From Pseudomonas sp. PSE14 (GTDB lineage: Bacteria; Pseudomonadota; Gammaproteobacteria; Pseudomonadales; Pseudomonadaceae), in assembly GCF_029203285.1 (NCBI RefSeq), contig NZ_CP115669.1:1054001-1118000 (forward strand): 64,000 nt of DNA. The letters run 5' to 3'. The translations under genes and the position numbers were made by a program. The notes under the pieces were generated by a model. It did no database searches, was not told where the DNA came from, and saw nothing but the letters and a program-made list of their open reading frames with translations. Positions 49,472 through 59,392 of this stretch are shown one piece after another. Each line of letters begins with the position of its first letter. Within the stretch, counting starts at the first letter, position 1.

Positions 49472-51223
49472 ATGAGCGAAAACACGCCCTCCAGCAGCCA
49501 AGACAGCACTCCCACGCCTCCGGCAGCCCAGGCCCCGCGCCGTGGGCCGCTGATCGCCATCGGCGTGGTCGCTGCCGTGCTGGTCGCCGGCGGCCTGGCC
49601 CTGGCCTTCGGCCTGATCCCGGCTTTCCACTCCGCGCCGGTCGGCACCCTGGAAGCGCCGGAGAGTCCGGAAGCAGCCCGCGATCTCACGCGCCCCGATG
49701 CCCTGATCGAGAGCGCCTCGCTCAGCCAGTTGCCCAAGGCGGTGCTGGAAGTGCCGCTGCTGCGCGACGTGCTCACCGAGGATTTCGTCTTCTACTACGA
49801 GAACAACGCCGATCGCCTGGGTCTGACCGGGACCCTGCGGCGCATCGTCTACGAGCACGACCTGACCTTGAAGGACAGCGTGATCGAAGAGCTGCTCGAC
49901 CAGCCGGCCCAGGTCGCCCTCTGGCGCGGCGCCGATGGCCGACTGCGCGACTTCATGGTGGTACTGCGCCGTGGCGGCCTGGCCAAGCTCCTGGAGCCGC
50001 TGGCGAAGGTCGCCGCCGACGACAGCCAGCTCAAGAAAGTGTCGGAAATCCAGGTAAAAGGTGCTGCCACGCCGGTCTACAGCCTGCGCTACGGCGCTGA
50101 GAAGAGCGTGCTGTTCGTTTCCCGTGGCGACCAGATGCTGGTGTTGTCGAATCCGAAGATGCTGTTCACCGCCGCCGACGAAAGCGGCTTGGGTGAGCCG
50201 GACACCGCCATTGCCAAGGACCTGGGCACCCTGCTCGAAGGTGAGCCGCTGTTCGCCAAGGACTTCGCCCTGGAGCCGCGCGGCGAGTTGAAGCAGCGCA
50301 TCACCCTGGGCGCCAGCGTGCTCGCCATGGGCTACCAGCGCTTCATCCCGACCTTCTCCGGCGTGCGTTTCGAGCAGGGCAAGGATGGCTGGCACAGCTA
50401 TCTGGCGCTGAGCGAAGTCGCCCGCCAGCCGGAGCTGGATTTCACCCCGGTGTGGCAAGCCATGCCCATGGGCGCCAGCGCCTGCGTGGCGTTGCCGGTG
50501 ACGCCGGGCCTGTATGACAGCATGCTGGTGAAGCTGGGCGCCGAGCAGAAGATGGCCGCGTCCTTCTCCGAGCACCTCTCCGGTGCTGCTGGCCTGTGCT
50601 GGTACCCCGATTCGCGCCTGCACTCGCCGCTGCTCGCGGTGAAGCTCGACGCCCCCGCCAGCCCCGAGCTGGACGAGGAACTGGGCAAGCTGTTCGGCAG
50701 CATGATCGGCGCCTATGAAGCCAATGTGGAGGGTGGCGCTTTCGAGGTGGAAAGCCGCGCGGAGGGTGACGGTCGTCTCTGGCAGCGCCAGGTCAGCTCG
50801 CGCTTCGGCCAGTACCCGGCCAGCGAGGCGGAGAACCCCGACCAGGTCAGCGGCAACGGATTCTTCCGTGTCAGCATGCTGCGCGATGGCAACACCCTGC
50901 TGTTCTCCATCGACGACAAGCTGCTCGACAAGGCGCGCAACACCCTGGCCAAGCGTTTCCCGCCGCTGGCCGACGTACTGCCGAAAGACGCCGTGGTGCC
51001 CGCGTACCTCGCGCCGAAGACGCTCTCCGAACTGCTCCAGCGCGAAACCCTCGACAGCCTGCCGCAGGATATCGAGCCGGTGTTCCGCAACGCCGCCGAC
51101 ACGCTGCTCCTGCCGCGCCTGAAGACCCTCGCCGGCAACGGCTCCTACGCCCTGACGCTGCCGGCCGGCAGCGAGCCCAGTGGCGAATGGGAGTGGCTGC
51201 CGCTGGACTGGAAGGCGCTGTGA
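49472..51223 (+). CDS. magB: MagB, DUF2138 (YfaA-like) membrane-anchored protein
   Basis: 583 residues. A Pro/Ser-rich cytoplasmic tail, one membrane helix ([20 protein letters not shown], about 26-45) and a large periplasmic DUF2138 domain beginning [20 protein letters not shown]. Homologue of E. coli YfaA and PAO1 PA4491. Probably anchors the Mag complex at the inner membrane. I prefer the ATG at 49472; an ATG seven codons upstream has its purine run directly against it. Its stop overlaps the magC start (GTGA). Confidence 0.88.
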   Translation: MSENTPSSSQDSTPTPPAAQAPRRGPLIAIGVVAAVLVAGGLALAFGLIPAFHSAPVGTLEAPESPEAARDLTRPDALIESASLSQLPKAVLEVPLLRDVLTEDFVFYYENNADRLGLTGTLRRIVYEHDLTLKDSVIEELLDQPAQVALWRGADGRLRDFMVVLRRGGLAKLLEPLAKVAADDSQLKKVSEIQVKGAATPVYSLRYGAEKSVLFVSRGDQMLVLSNPKMLFTAADESGLGEPDTAIAKDLGTLLEGEPLFAKDFALEPRGELKQRITLGASVLAMGYQRFIPTFSGVRFEQGKDGWHSYLALSEVARQPELDFTPVWQAMPMGASACVALPVTPGLYDSMLVKLGAEQKMAASFSEHLSGAAGLCWYPDSRLHSPLLAVKLDAPASPELDEELGKLFGSMIGAYEANVEGGAFEVESRAEGDGRLWQRQVSSRFGQYPASEAENPDQVSGNGFFRVSMLRDGNTLLFSIDDKLLDKARNTLAKRFPPLADVLPKDAVVPAYLAPKTLSELLQRETLDSLPQDIEPVFRNAADTLLLPRLKTLAGNGSYALTLPAGSEPSGEWEWLPLDWKAL

Positions 51224-51852
51224 TCCGAAAGCCACTGACGCTGCTCGCAGGTCTGCTGGTCGCCACCTTGGCGCAGGCGGCTGAGCCAGCGCTGGATGCG
51301 CAGCAGACCCAGGTGTTCCGCGCCTGGTTCGTGCGCATCGCCGAGGAGCAGTTGCGCCGCGGCCCGAACCCGCGCTGGTACCAGCAGGACTGCGCGGGCC
51401 TGGTGCGCTTCGCCGCCAACGAGGCGCTGAAGGTGCACGACGCCAAGTGGCTGCGCGCCAACGGCATGTCCAACCGCTACCTGCCGCCGGAGCTGGAACT
51501 GTCCGCCGCGCAGCGCAACCTAGCGCAGAGCTGGCAGCAGGGCGGCGGCAAGACCGGCCCCTACGTCAACGCGATCAAACTCATTCAGTACAACAGCCAG
51601 TTCGTCGGCCGCGACCTCAACCAGGCGCGGCCGGGCGACCTGATGTTCTTCGACCAGGGCGATGACCAGCATCTGATGATCTGGATGGGCCGCGACATCG
51701 CTTATCACACCGGCACTCGTACGGCGACCGACAACGGCATGCGCTCGGTCAGCCTGCAACAACTCATGACATGGAAGGACACCCGATGGATACCCGACGA
51801 ATCCAATCCCAACTTTATCGGCGTCTATCGCTTGTCCTTCCTGACCCGATGA
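51220..51852 (+). CDS. magC: MagC, DUF1175 (YfaT-like) protein with NlpC/P60-like motifs
   Basis: 210 residues. Signal peptide ([20 protein letters not shown], cleavage after 20). The mature part shows an NlpC/P60-type cysteine peptidase pattern: C58 in [10 protein letters not shown] (compare DCSGLVRY), H151 in [20 protein letters not shown] (compare PGDLVFF...HVGIY) and H163 in IAYHTG. If so, it is a periplasmic amidase or endopeptidase acting on peptidoglycan or peptides. The assignment to NlpC/P60 is my reading of the motifs. Translation is coupled on both sides: GTGA with magB, ATGA with magD. Confidence 0.88.
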   Translation: MIRKPLTLLAGLLVATLAQAAEPALDAQQTQVFRAWFVRIAEEQLRRGPNPRWYQQDCAGLVRFAANEALKVHDAKWLRANGMSNRYLPPELELSAAQRNLAQSWQQGGGKTGPYVNAIKLIQYNSQFVGRDLNQARPGDLMFFDQGDDQHLMIWMGRDIAYHTGTRTATDNGMRSVSLQQLMTWKDTRWIPDESNPNFIGVYRLSFLTR

Positions 51853-54800
51853 ACGTGCTGCGCGGCGTTGCCGCTGCCCTGGCCTGCGTCGGCCTGTTCG
51901 CCGCCGCGCCCGCACTCGTGCAGGCGGACGACGACGTCCCGGCCAGCGGCTACACGCCCATGGCCGGCGAGTCGTTCTTCCTGCTCGCTGACTCGAGCTT
52001 CGCCTCCGACGAAGTGGCCAAGGTGCGCCTGGAAGCGCCGGGCCGCGATTACCGTCGCTACCGCATGGAGCCCTACGGCGGCGCGGATATCCGCGTCTAC
52101 CGCATCGACCAGCCGCTGGACTTCCTCAAGCGCCAGAAGAACCTGCACCGCGTGCTATCCGAAGGACAGTTCAAGGGCGAGGGCCTGTCCAACACCCTGG
52201 CCTACCTGTGGGACAACTGGTACCGCAAGTCGCGTCGGGTGATGCAGCGGACATTCTCCTACGAGTCGCGCCATCAGGTCACCGAAGTGGTGCCCGAGCT
52301 GAAGATGGGCAACGCCATCGCCGCGCCGACTCCCTATGACGCGCAGCCGCAGTACGCGCCGATTCCCGGCCTGCCGATGGTCAGCCAGTTCCGCTACCCG
52401 CTGTGGGACGCCAAGCCCATCCAGCCGCCGAAGGACGTGACCCTGATGGGGTCGTCCAGCGAGTTCATCAACGTCGCGCCGGGCAACGTCTACGTCCCGC
52501 TGGGCAAGCTCAAGCCCGGCCTGTACCTGGTCGAGGCGCTGGTGGGCAAGTACCGCGCGACCACCGTAGTGTTCGTCTCCAACAGCGTCGCCGTGAGCAA
52601 GATCGCTGGCAACGAGCTGCTGGTGTGGACCGCCCGCAAGCATGAAGGCACGCCGGTGGGCGGCGCCAAGGTGCTGTGGACCGACGGCCTGGGCGTGATG
52701 AGCAGCGGCAGCAGCGATGCCGATGGCCTGTTGCGCCTGCAACACGTCAGCCCCGAGCGTTCCTTCGTGATCGGTGAGGACGAGGAGGGTGGCGTCTTCG
52801 TCTCCGAGAACTTCTATTACGACAGCGAAATCTACGACACCAAGCTCTACGCCTTTACCGACCGCCCGCTGTACCGTCCGGGCGACTGGGTGTCGCTGAA
52901 GATCGTCGGCCGCGAGTTCAAGAACTCCCGTGAATCGCAGGCGCCGCAGAGCGCGCCGCTGCGCCTGTCGGTGATCGACGCCGCCGGCACCACACTGCAG
53001 ACCCTGGACCTCAAGTACGACGCCAAGAGCGGCACCAACGGTCGCTTCCAGCTGCCGCCCAACGCTGTCGCCGGCGGTTACGAGCTGCGCTTCGACTACC
53101 GCGACCAGACCTACAGCAGCGCCTTCCGCGTCGCCGAGTACATCAAACCGCACTTCGAGATTTCCCTGGACCTCGCCAAGCCGGACTTCAAGACTGGCGA
53201 GCCGGTGAAGGGCAACCTGATCCTGCTCTACCCGGACGGCAAGCCGGTGGCCAACGCGCGCCTGGAGCTGAGCCTGCGCGCCCAGCAGCTGTCCATGGTG
53301 GACAACGAGCTGCAGTACCTCGGCCAGTTCCCCGTGGAACTGTCCAGCGCGCAGATCACCACCGACGACCAGGGTCGCGCCGCGCTGGAGCTGCCGGCGG
53401 CGGAGAAGCCCAGCCGTTACATGCTCACCGTGTTCGCCAGCGATGGCGCCGCGTACCGCGTCAAGACCAGCAAGGAAATCCTCATCGAGCGCGGCGCCGC
53501 CCGCTACCGCGTGAGCGCGCCGCAGCGCTTCAGCGCCGCCGGCGACAAGGTCGAATTCAGCTACGCCGCCGAGCAGCAGACCCGGATCCAGCCGACCGCC
53601 TACCGCTGGCTGCGCCTGGAAGACCGCAGCAGCGGCGACGGCGCGGTGGCCGACGGCAAGTTCGCCATCACCTTCGACAAGCCCGGTACCTACAGCGTCG
53701 AGCTGCGCGACAAAGCCGGCCAACTGCTCGGCGGCACCGGCCACTCGGTCAGCGGCGACGGCGTGAAGGCCGTGCCGGGCACCGTGGAAATTGTCCTCGA
53801 CAAGCCTGAGTACAAGGCCGGAGAGGAAGCCTTGGCGCTGATCACCTTCCCCGAACCGGTGGACGACGCGTTGCTGTCGCTGGAGCGCGACAAGGTCGAA
53901 GCCACTGCGCTGCTGTCCAAGGGCGGCGACTGGCTGAAGCTGGAGAAGCTCAACCCGACCCAGTACCGCGCGCGCATTCCGGTGAAGCCGGACTTCTCGC
54001 CGAACCTGACCTTCTCCGTGCTCTACACCCGCAGCGGCGACTACAGCTTCCAGAACGCCGGCATCAAGGTCGCCGTGCCGCAGGTGGACATCGCCGTCAG
54101 CACCGACAAGGAGCGCTACGAGCCGGGTGAGACGGTCACCGTCAACCTTGATACCCGCTACGACGGCAAGCCGGTCTCCAGCCACCTCACCGTGAGCGTG
54201 GTGGACGAGATGATCTACGCGCTGCAGCCGGAGATCGCCCCAGGCATCGACCAGTTCTTCTACCACCCGCGCCGCAACAACGTGCGCACCAGTGCCAGCC
54301 TGTCCTTCATCAGCTACGACGTCGCACTGCCCGGTACGCCCAGCGCCCCCGGCCGCGCCAACCGCAGCGAGCGTGGGGTGAAGGTGCTGGAGCGTCCGCG
54401 CCGCGAGGAAGTGGACACTGCTGCATGGGAACCGGAGCTGGTCACCGATGCCAACGGCAAGGCCCAGTTCAAGTTCCGCATGCCCGACTCCCTGACCCGC
54501 TGGCGCATCACTGCCCGCGCCATGGATGACGAAGGGCAGGTGGGTCAGAAGAAACAGTTCATCCGTTCCGAGAAGCCGCTGTACCTGAAGTGGAACGGGC
54601 CGAAGCGCTTCCGCAGCGGCGATGCGCCGGATCTGGGGCTGTTCGTCTTCAACCAGGGCGAGCAGGACACCAAGGCCGAACTGCTGATCCGCGCCAATGG
54701 CGCGGAGAAGACCCAGGCGCTGGAGCTCAAGCGCGGCGTCAACTACATCGCCCTGCCGCAGCAGCCGTTGAGCGATGGCGACTGGAGTGTGGAACTGCGC

Positions 54801-56402
54801 CAGGACGGCCAGGTGCGCGACAGCCTCGGCGTGCATTTCAGCCTGGTGGCCGACAGCTGGCAGGTGCTGCAGTCCAAGCCGCTGCAGGTGAATGCGCAGA
54901 ACACCCCGCTGCAACTGCCGGCGGATGCCCGCGACGTAACCCTGCGCCTGGATGACAGCGCCCAGGCGCTGCTGCGCGGCAACCTTGATTCGCTGCTGAA
55001 CTACCCCTGGGGAGGCGTCGAGCAAACCGCCAGCCAACTGCTGCCGCTGAGCATCGCCTACCCGATGCTGTCGGGCGGCGAGCCGCGCGTGCGCGACCGC
55101 CTGCGCCTGATCATGCAGACCAGCCGCCTGCGCCTGGTGCAGATGGCCGGCCCGGACGCCTACTTCACCTGGTGGGGTGGCGAAGACAACGACGCCTTCC
55201 TCACCGCCTACGCCTACTACGCCGACTGGTACGCCAGTCGCGCGCTGGAAATCCAGCTACCGCCGGATCACTGGCAGCGCGTGCTGGAACTGTATTCCGC
55301 GCGCGCCAGCGCTACGCCGCTGCTGCAGCGCGCGCTGATCCTGGCCTTCGCCCGCGATATGCAGTTGCCGGTGCAGACCCTGGTCAGCGGCCTGCTCACT
55401 GACCTTGAGAACGCCGGCAACGGCGAAGCGGCGAAATCCGTGAACGACTTCGATATCGACGACAGCCTGGTCATGGGCCAGCCGGACTCCGAGCTGGGTC
55501 TGGCCGTTGCCCGTGTGCTGACGGCCAGTCTGGCCGAGCAGAGCAAGGTCGCGCCGCCGAAAGGTTTCGCCAGGCAGCTGGACTCCGCGCGCCTGAAGGT
55601 CAACACCAGCGACCAGCCCTTTGCCCGCGCCGTACAGCTGTATAGCGGCACTGTGGACGCCAACCGCGCCCGCGAGCTGCTGCTGAGCCTGGCGCCGCAG
55701 CAGTCCACCGTCGAACGCGCCCTGGCCCTGGCCTGGATGCAACGCGCCGTGGTGGCCGCGCCGGCCGCTGAGCTGCCCAAGCCGGCAGCCGACTGGAAGG
55801 AAGGCCATAGCACCACGGGCGATGCGTTCTGGAAGTGGCAGGGCAAGGACGTTCCGGCGCAGCTCGACCTGACCGCCGCGCCGTCGCGCCCGCTCAACGC
55901 CTCCGTCACCTTCCGCAGTGCCGAAGCGCCGGCTAGCCAGTTGCCGGTGACCATCAAGCGCCGCCTGCTGCGCCTGGTACCTGGTGAAGAGGCTTTCGCC
56001 TTCAACGCCGAGGAGCTGGGCGACAAGCCGCTGTCCAGCGACGAGCTGTACCTGGACGAAGTGACCCTCACCACCGACCAGGCACAGGCCCTGCGCTATG
56101 GAATGCTGGAAGTGCCGCTGCCGCCGGGTGCGGACGTCGAGCGCACCACCTGGGGCCTGCAGATCAGCGGCCTGGGCGGCGCCGAGGCGACCAGCCTGGA
56201 GCGCGCGCGCAACGAACCGGGCGACCTGTTCTACGGCGTGCCGGTGGATACCCTGGGCGGCGAGCTGCGCTTCCGTCACCTGGTCCGCTTCTCGCAGAAG
56301 GGCAACTTCGTGCTGCCGCCGGTGCGCTACCAGCGGCTTTATGCGCCGCAGGAGCAGGCGTTGGAGCAGCAACCGGCCCTGGCGAAGATCAAGGTCCAGT
56401 AA
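51849..56402 (+). CDS. magD: MagD, bacterial alpha-2-macroglobulin-like protein (YfaS type)
   Basis: 1517 residues, same size as the P. aeruginosa protein. Signal peptide to about residue 27 (APALVQA), then tandem macroglobulin (MG) domains, an exposed Pro/Arg-rich stretch likely to be the bait region (about 825-855), the A2M domain ([20 protein letters not shown]) and an alpha-toroid thioester domain. In the thioester motif the cysteine is replaced: PWGGVEQT, with G1056 where GCxEQ proteins have Cys. So it cannot form the covalent thioester. MagD is periplasmic and reported to bind PBP1b and other Mag proteins. It starts by ATGA overlap with magC and is followed directly by magE. Confidence 0.94.
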   Translation: MNVLRGVAAALACVGLFAAAPALVQADDDVPASGYTPMAGESFFLLADSSFASDEVAKVRLEAPGRDYRRYRMEPYGGADIRVYRIDQPLDFLKRQKNLHRVLSEGQFKGEGLSNTLAYLWDNWYRKSRRVMQRTFSYESRHQVTEVVPELKMGNAIAAPTPYDAQPQYAPIPGLPMVSQFRYPLWDAKPIQPPKDVTLMGSSSEFINVAPGNVYVPLGKLKPGLYLVEALVGKYRATTVVFVSNSVAVSKIAGNELLVWTARKHEGTPVGGAKVLWTDGLGVMSSGSSDADGLLRLQHVSPERSFVIGEDEEGGVFVSENFYYDSEIYDTKLYAFTDRPLYRPGDWVSLKIVGREFKNSRESQAPQSAPLRLSVIDAAGTTLQTLDLKYDAKSGTNGRFQLPPNAVAGGYELRFDYRDQTYSSAFRVAEYIKPHFEISLDLAKPDFKTGEPVKGNLILLYPDGKPVANARLELSLRAQQLSMVDNELQYLGQFPVELSSAQITTDDQGRAALELPAAEKPSRYMLTVFASDGAAYRVKTSKEILIERGAARYRVSAPQRFSAAGDKVEFSYAAEQQTRIQPTAYRWLRLEDRSSGDGAVADGKFAITFDKPGTYSVELRDKAGQLLGGTGHSVSGDGVKAVPGTVEIVLDKPEYKAGEEALALITFPEPVDDALLSLERDKVEATALLSKGGDWLKLEKLNPTQYRARIPVKPDFSPNLTFSVLYTRSGDYSFQNAGIKVAVPQVDIAVSTDKERYEPGETVTVNLDTRYDGKPVSSHLTVSVVDEMIYALQPEIAPGIDQFFYHPRRNNVRTSASLSFISYDVALPGTPSAPGRANRSERGVKVLERPRREEVDTAAWEPELVTDANGKAQFKFRMPDSLTRWRITARAMDDEGQVGQKKQFIRSEKPLYLKWNGPKRFRSGDAPDLGLFVFNQGEQDTKAELLIRANGAEKTQALELKRGVNYIALPQQPLSDGDWSVELRQDGQVRDSLGVHFSLVADSWQVLQSKPLQVNAQNTPLQLPADARDVTLRLDDSAQALLRGNLDSLLNYPWGGVEQTASQLLPLSIAYPMLSGGEPRVRDRLRLIMQTSRLRLVQMAGPDAYFTWWGGEDNDAFLTAYAYYADWYASRALEIQLPPDHWQRVLELYSARASATPLLQRALILAFARDMQLPVQTLVSGLLTDLENAGNGEAAKSVNDFDIDDSLVMGQPDSELGLAVARVLTASLAEQSKVAPPKGFARQLDSARLKVNTSDQPFARAVQLYSGTVDANRARELLLSLAPQQSTVERALALAWMQRAVVAAPAAELPKPAADWKEGHSTTGDAFWKWQGKDVPAQLDLTAAPSRPLNASVTFRSAEAPASQLPVTIKRRLLRLVPGEEAFAFNAEELGDKPLSSDELYLDEVTLTTDQAQALRYGMLEVPLPPGADVERTTWGLQISGLGGAEATSLERARNEPGDLFYGVPVDTLGGELRFRHLVRFSQKGNFVLPPVRYQRLYAPQEQALEQQPALAKIKVQ

Positions 56403-58046
56403 ATGCGCGTGCGCATCGCCGGGCTGATCCTGTTGTTGCCGCTGTGCGTCCAGGCGGCGCCCAGCTCGCAGGAGCAGGCGCAGCTGGCCTGGCGTACCGC
56501 GCAGGGTGACGAACTGCTGCGCCTCGGGCCGCAGCAGGTGCTCGATCGTCAGCCACTGCCGGCTGACCTGCGTGCACCTTTGGGTAGCCTGTGGAAGCTG
56601 TTCGTCTACGCCTGGCTGAACGACACCGGTCAACAGGAGCCGGCCTACCGCTGCCGAGGCGAGGACAAGGAAGAGGTCTATTGCTGCACGGCAGGGCAGA
56701 GCATCGAGCGCGACGCCGCGCTGGTGAAGTCCTGTGGCCTGTACTTCCAGCCCCGGCGCCTGGGCATCGACGGTTCGGTCTGGCAGCAATACTGGCAGGC
56801 GCGCCATGCGCCGGATTGGATCACGCAGCTGGACAAGCTGACGCCGCAGACCGACGTGCCGGTCGTTGAACTGCTCGATCAGTTGCAGCACCTGCCAGCT
56901 CAGGAACAAGCGAGGAAGGTGCTGCTGGACGTCAGTCTCGCAGCCGATGACGGACGAGCACCGGCCGCGTTGGGCGGACGCCTGCGGGTAAAAACCTGGA
57001 GTTGGGACGAGAACGGCGAGCGCGAAGGTGGCTTCGCCGGCTGGTTGGTGGATGGCACGCCCCTGTGGGCGCGCGGGCCGGGCACCAGCAAGACCGTGCT
57101 GGCGACCTACGGCAATGCCATCGGCGCCGCGCTACCGGCGCCCTGGCCGCGCGATCCCGGGCGTTGCGTGGAGGTCAGCCTGTTCAGCCGTTATCCGCTG
57201 AAAGAGGTCTATGACGCACGTAACCAGCCCGCTGCCGAAGGTCTGCTGGCAGGCCGGCAGAACGTGCTATTCGCCAATGGCGTTTACCTTGACGTGAGCA
57301 GTCACGGCGATCTGTTCCTCGAGCGCGGCGCCCAAGGTCCGCGCCTGACCGCACGCCTGTCCCGCGAGGAGTACGTCGCCCGCGTACTCGACCGCGAGGC
57401 TTCTGCTACACCGCCGGAAGCGGCCAAGGCGCTGGCGGTGACTATCCGCACTTATCTGTTGCAGAACGGCGCCCCGCGCGGCGACTGCTTGAGCATCGAC
57501 GACAGCAGCCAGCGCCAGCGTGTGGCGCCGCGACCGGCCAGCGAGGCGGCGCGTGACATCGCTGCCTGGACCGCCGACCTGGTGCTGGCCGGCGGCACCG
57601 TCACCTATCACTCGGACGAGGTGGGGCAGTCGAAGCTGTCCTGGCGCGACGCTCAGGAGCAGGCCGCCAAGGGGCTGCGCTACGACGCCATTCTCGCCCG
57701 CGCCTTCCCGCGTACCAGCCTCAGTCGCTGGAGCAACCCCATCGCCGCCTGCCAACCGCTGCCCGAGGCCGAGCGTTGGCTGCAGGCTCAGCGCCGCACC
57801 TGGCGCCCTCGCCTGGAGGGCGAACCGGGATACGAAGAATTGCAGTCCTTCGCCGTATGCCGCCTGAGCAGCGGTCGGCCTTACGTCGATCGCGAACGCC
57901 AGCGCATCTACGTACGCGGCCTGTATTCCCAGCAGGACCGGCTCGACCTGGCTCATGAATACCTGCACCTGGCTTTCCAGGCGCACCCCAATGGACAAGA
58001 CGAGGGCTACGTGGAAAGCCTGGCCCGTCGCCTGATACTGGAATGA
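56403..58046 (+). CDS. magE: MagE, DUF2300 (YfaQ-like) periplasmic protein with cell-wall-enzyme-like motifs
   Basis: 547 residues. Signal peptide to about residue 18. Residues 58-240 read like a penicillin-binding protein or class D serine enzyme: SLWK (62-65) as SxxK, KSCG (109-112) near an SxN position, and VKTW (196-199) before EGGFAGWLVDG as in KTG...WFVG. Residues 318-435 resemble SpoIID: YVARVLDREASATPPEAAKA with E332, ALAVTIRTYLL, and TYHSDEVGQSKLSW. The C-terminus has HEYLH (518-522) and DEGYVE (533-538), a zinc-peptidase pattern. These domain readings are inferred by eye. It starts directly at the magD stop (TAAATG). Confidence 0.87.
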   Translation: MRVRIAGLILLLPLCVQAAPSSQEQAQLAWRTAQGDELLRLGPQQVLDRQPLPADLRAPLGSLWKLFVYAWLNDTGQQEPAYRCRGEDKEEVYCCTAGQSIERDAALVKSCGLYFQPRRLGIDGSVWQQYWQARHAPDWITQLDKLTPQTDVPVVELLDQLQHLPAQEQARKVLLDVSLAADDGRAPAALGGRLRVKTWSWDENGEREGGFAGWLVDGTPLWARGPGTSKTVLATYGNAIGAALPAPWPRDPGRCVEVSLFSRYPLKEVYDARNQPAAEGLLAGRQNVLFANGVYLDVSSHGDLFLERGAQGPRLTARLSREEYVARVLDREASATPPEAAKALAVTIRTYLLQNGAPRGDCLSIDDSSQRQRVAPRPASEAARDIAAWTADLVLAGGTVTYHSDEVGQSKLSWRDAQEQAAKGLRYDAILARAFPRTSLSRWSNPIAACQPLPEAERWLQAQRRTWRPRLEGEPGYEELQSFAVCRLSSGRPYVDRERQRIYVRGLYSQQDRLDLAHEYLHLAFQAHPNGQDEGYVESLARRLILE

Positions 58047-58051
58047 TCGTC

Positions 58052-58867
58052 ATGAAACTCGCCCATGCGCTCCGCCTGTCCCTGCTCGCCAGCCTGATTC
58101 CGCTGGGCGCACAGGCCGCCGAATCGCCGATCCACATGGATACGCCGCTGGGGGGCTGGCGCGCGGGTGACGGCGATAAGGCCGACTTCCGGCAGACGGT
58201 GAACTACCCGGCATCCTCGGTGAATTCGCGCTCGGACCAGTCCGACACCGCGCGCATTCGTGGCGAAATCCGCTCGCTGCCCAAGGACAGCAGGGAGCCG
58301 GCGCGGCTGGTGGTCAACGGCGTGGCCATGCCGATGCGGGTCGAAAGCGACGGCAAGTTCGACCGGCCGTTCGCCTTCCCGGCGGGTTCCAACAGCGTCG
58401 AGGTCATCAGTCCCGACGGCCAGCAGCGCAAGCGCGTGCAGTTCTACCACGGCGGTGGCGGTGGTGAGGTGCCGGCCAAGCTGCGGGTCATGCTGTCCTG
58501 GGACTCGGATAACACCGACCTCGACCTGCACCTGGTGACGCCGGATGGTGGGCACGTCTGGTACGGCAACCGCTCGTTGCCCAATGGCGCGGCCCAGGAC
58601 GTCGACGTGACCACCGGCTACGGCCCGGAAATCATCGCCAGCTCGACCCCGCTCAAGGGCCAGTACCTGGTCTACGTGAACTACTACGGCGGCGGCTGGA
58701 GCGAGGACGAGAGCTCCGGCGATGTGAATGCAGCCAAGCCTCTGACCACGGCGCAGGTGACCATCGTTACGGAGGAGGGAACGGTGAACGAGAAGCAGGA
58801 GTCCTTCCTGATCCCGATGCGGCAGCCGGGTGAGCTGACGTTGGTGAAGCGGTTCAGTTATCCATAA
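58052..58867 (+). CDS. magF: MagF, DUF2135 (YfaP-like) periplasmic protein
   Basis: 271 residues. Signal peptide with cleavage near GAQA-AES (about residue 22). DUF2135 region with MLSWDSDNTDLDLHLVTPDG and GQYLVYVNYYGGGW, closely like MagA, and the same C-terminal EGTVNEKQESFLIPMR pattern. Last gene of the operon. GGAA lies 8 bp before the ATG at 58052; the ATG at 58043 overlaps the magE stop and is the alternative. Confidence 0.9.
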   Translation: MKLAHALRLSLLASLIPLGAQAAESPIHMDTPLGGWRAGDGDKADFRQTVNYPASSVNSRSDQSDTARIRGEIRSLPKDSREPARLVVNGVAMPMRVESDGKFDRPFAFPAGSNSVEVISPDGQQRKRVQFYHGGGGGEVPAKLRVMLSWDSDNTDLDLHLVTPDGGHVWYGNRSLPNGAAQDVDVTTGYGPEIIASSTPLKGQYLVYVNYYGGGWSEDESSGDVNAAKPLTTAQVTIVTEEGTVNEKQESFLIPMRQPGELTLVKRFSYP

Positions 58868-58873
58868 AGCCGA

Positions 58874-58898
58874 AGCGCCGGGGATTCCGGCGTTTGTA
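58874..58898 (+). terminator. Terminator of the mag operon
   Basis: Stem CGCCGG-GGATT-CCGGCG followed by TTTG, just after the magF stop. The T run is short; the dispersed repeat begins immediately downstream. Confidence 0.6.
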
Positions 58899-59232
58899 GG
58901 GGCGGGCTGCGCCCGCGAGGCTTTGGGGCTCGGCGTTTCTGCGCTGCTTTTGCGTGCGCTGATATATCTGGTTTCGCCTCTCGGCGAGTCCCTTTTGGCA
59001 AACGCCCCAAAAGGAACCAAAAGGTCTTGCCCCTCCATCCGGTTTTTCGCTTAGGCGAAAAATACCCTCGTTGAATCGGAGTTTCAGGGGCACGCCGCGA
59101 AGGGCCATCCCTGGCCCATCGCGGCTCTCGCGGCATCCATGCCGCTCACCCCCTGAAACTCCGCTTCAACGAGGCCTCCTGAAAGGGGCATCCGGAGCGT
59201 TGGGATACTTCTCTGGAAGTCTTCAAGAGCCA
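58894..59232. repeat. Structured dispersed repeat of about 330 bp, copy 2
   Basis: Begins TTGTAGGGGCGGGCTGC. GGAGTTTCAGGGG (59078-59090) pairs with CCCCTGAAACTCC (59150-59162) around GCGGCATCCATGCCGC (59130-59145), as in copy 1. The loop CGCTTAGGCGAAAA replaces a different hairpin of copy 1. It lies in the 525-bp gap between magF and the CMD gene, which holds no gene. Confidence 0.85.
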
Positions 59233-59272
59233 AGAGCCAAGAGCCAAGAGCCAAGAGCCAAGAGCCAAGAGC
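59224..59272. repeat. Heptanucleotide tandem repeat (CAAGAGC)7
   Basis: Seven perfect copies of CAAGAGC at the end of dispersed-repeat copy 2. Copy 1 has a single CAAGAGC followed by CAGAGC at the same place (about 37350-37362), so the expansion arose within this copy. Confidence 0.93.
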
Positions 59273-59300
59273 TTGAGCCGAAGCTCGATGCGCTTTTCGT

Positions 59301-59324
59301 AGGAGCGAGCTTGCTCGCGAACCG
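59301..59324. repeat. Single REP unit
   Basis: GTAGGAGCGAGCTTGCTCGC followed by GAAC, the same REP type as in the aminotransferase-ATPase fusion, here as one arm only. Confidence 0.8.
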
Positions 59325-59392
59325 CTGCACTGCGAACTTCCTTGTAGGGGCGGGTCATGCCCGAAAACAGCGCCTATCGGCACTGCTGAAAG

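Noticed and set aside
51771..51848. Longer N-terminus for MagD
   Set aside because: It would overlap magC and hide the signal peptide; the ATGA junction gives a proper secreted protein.
52155..55037. Long open frame opposite magD (960 codons)
   Set aside because: Same reason: an antisense GC frame with biased composition, while magD matches a known protein along its full length.
59224..59272. CRISPR or iteron array
   Set aside because: Seven-base units without spacers, no replication gene nearby; simple tandem repeat.
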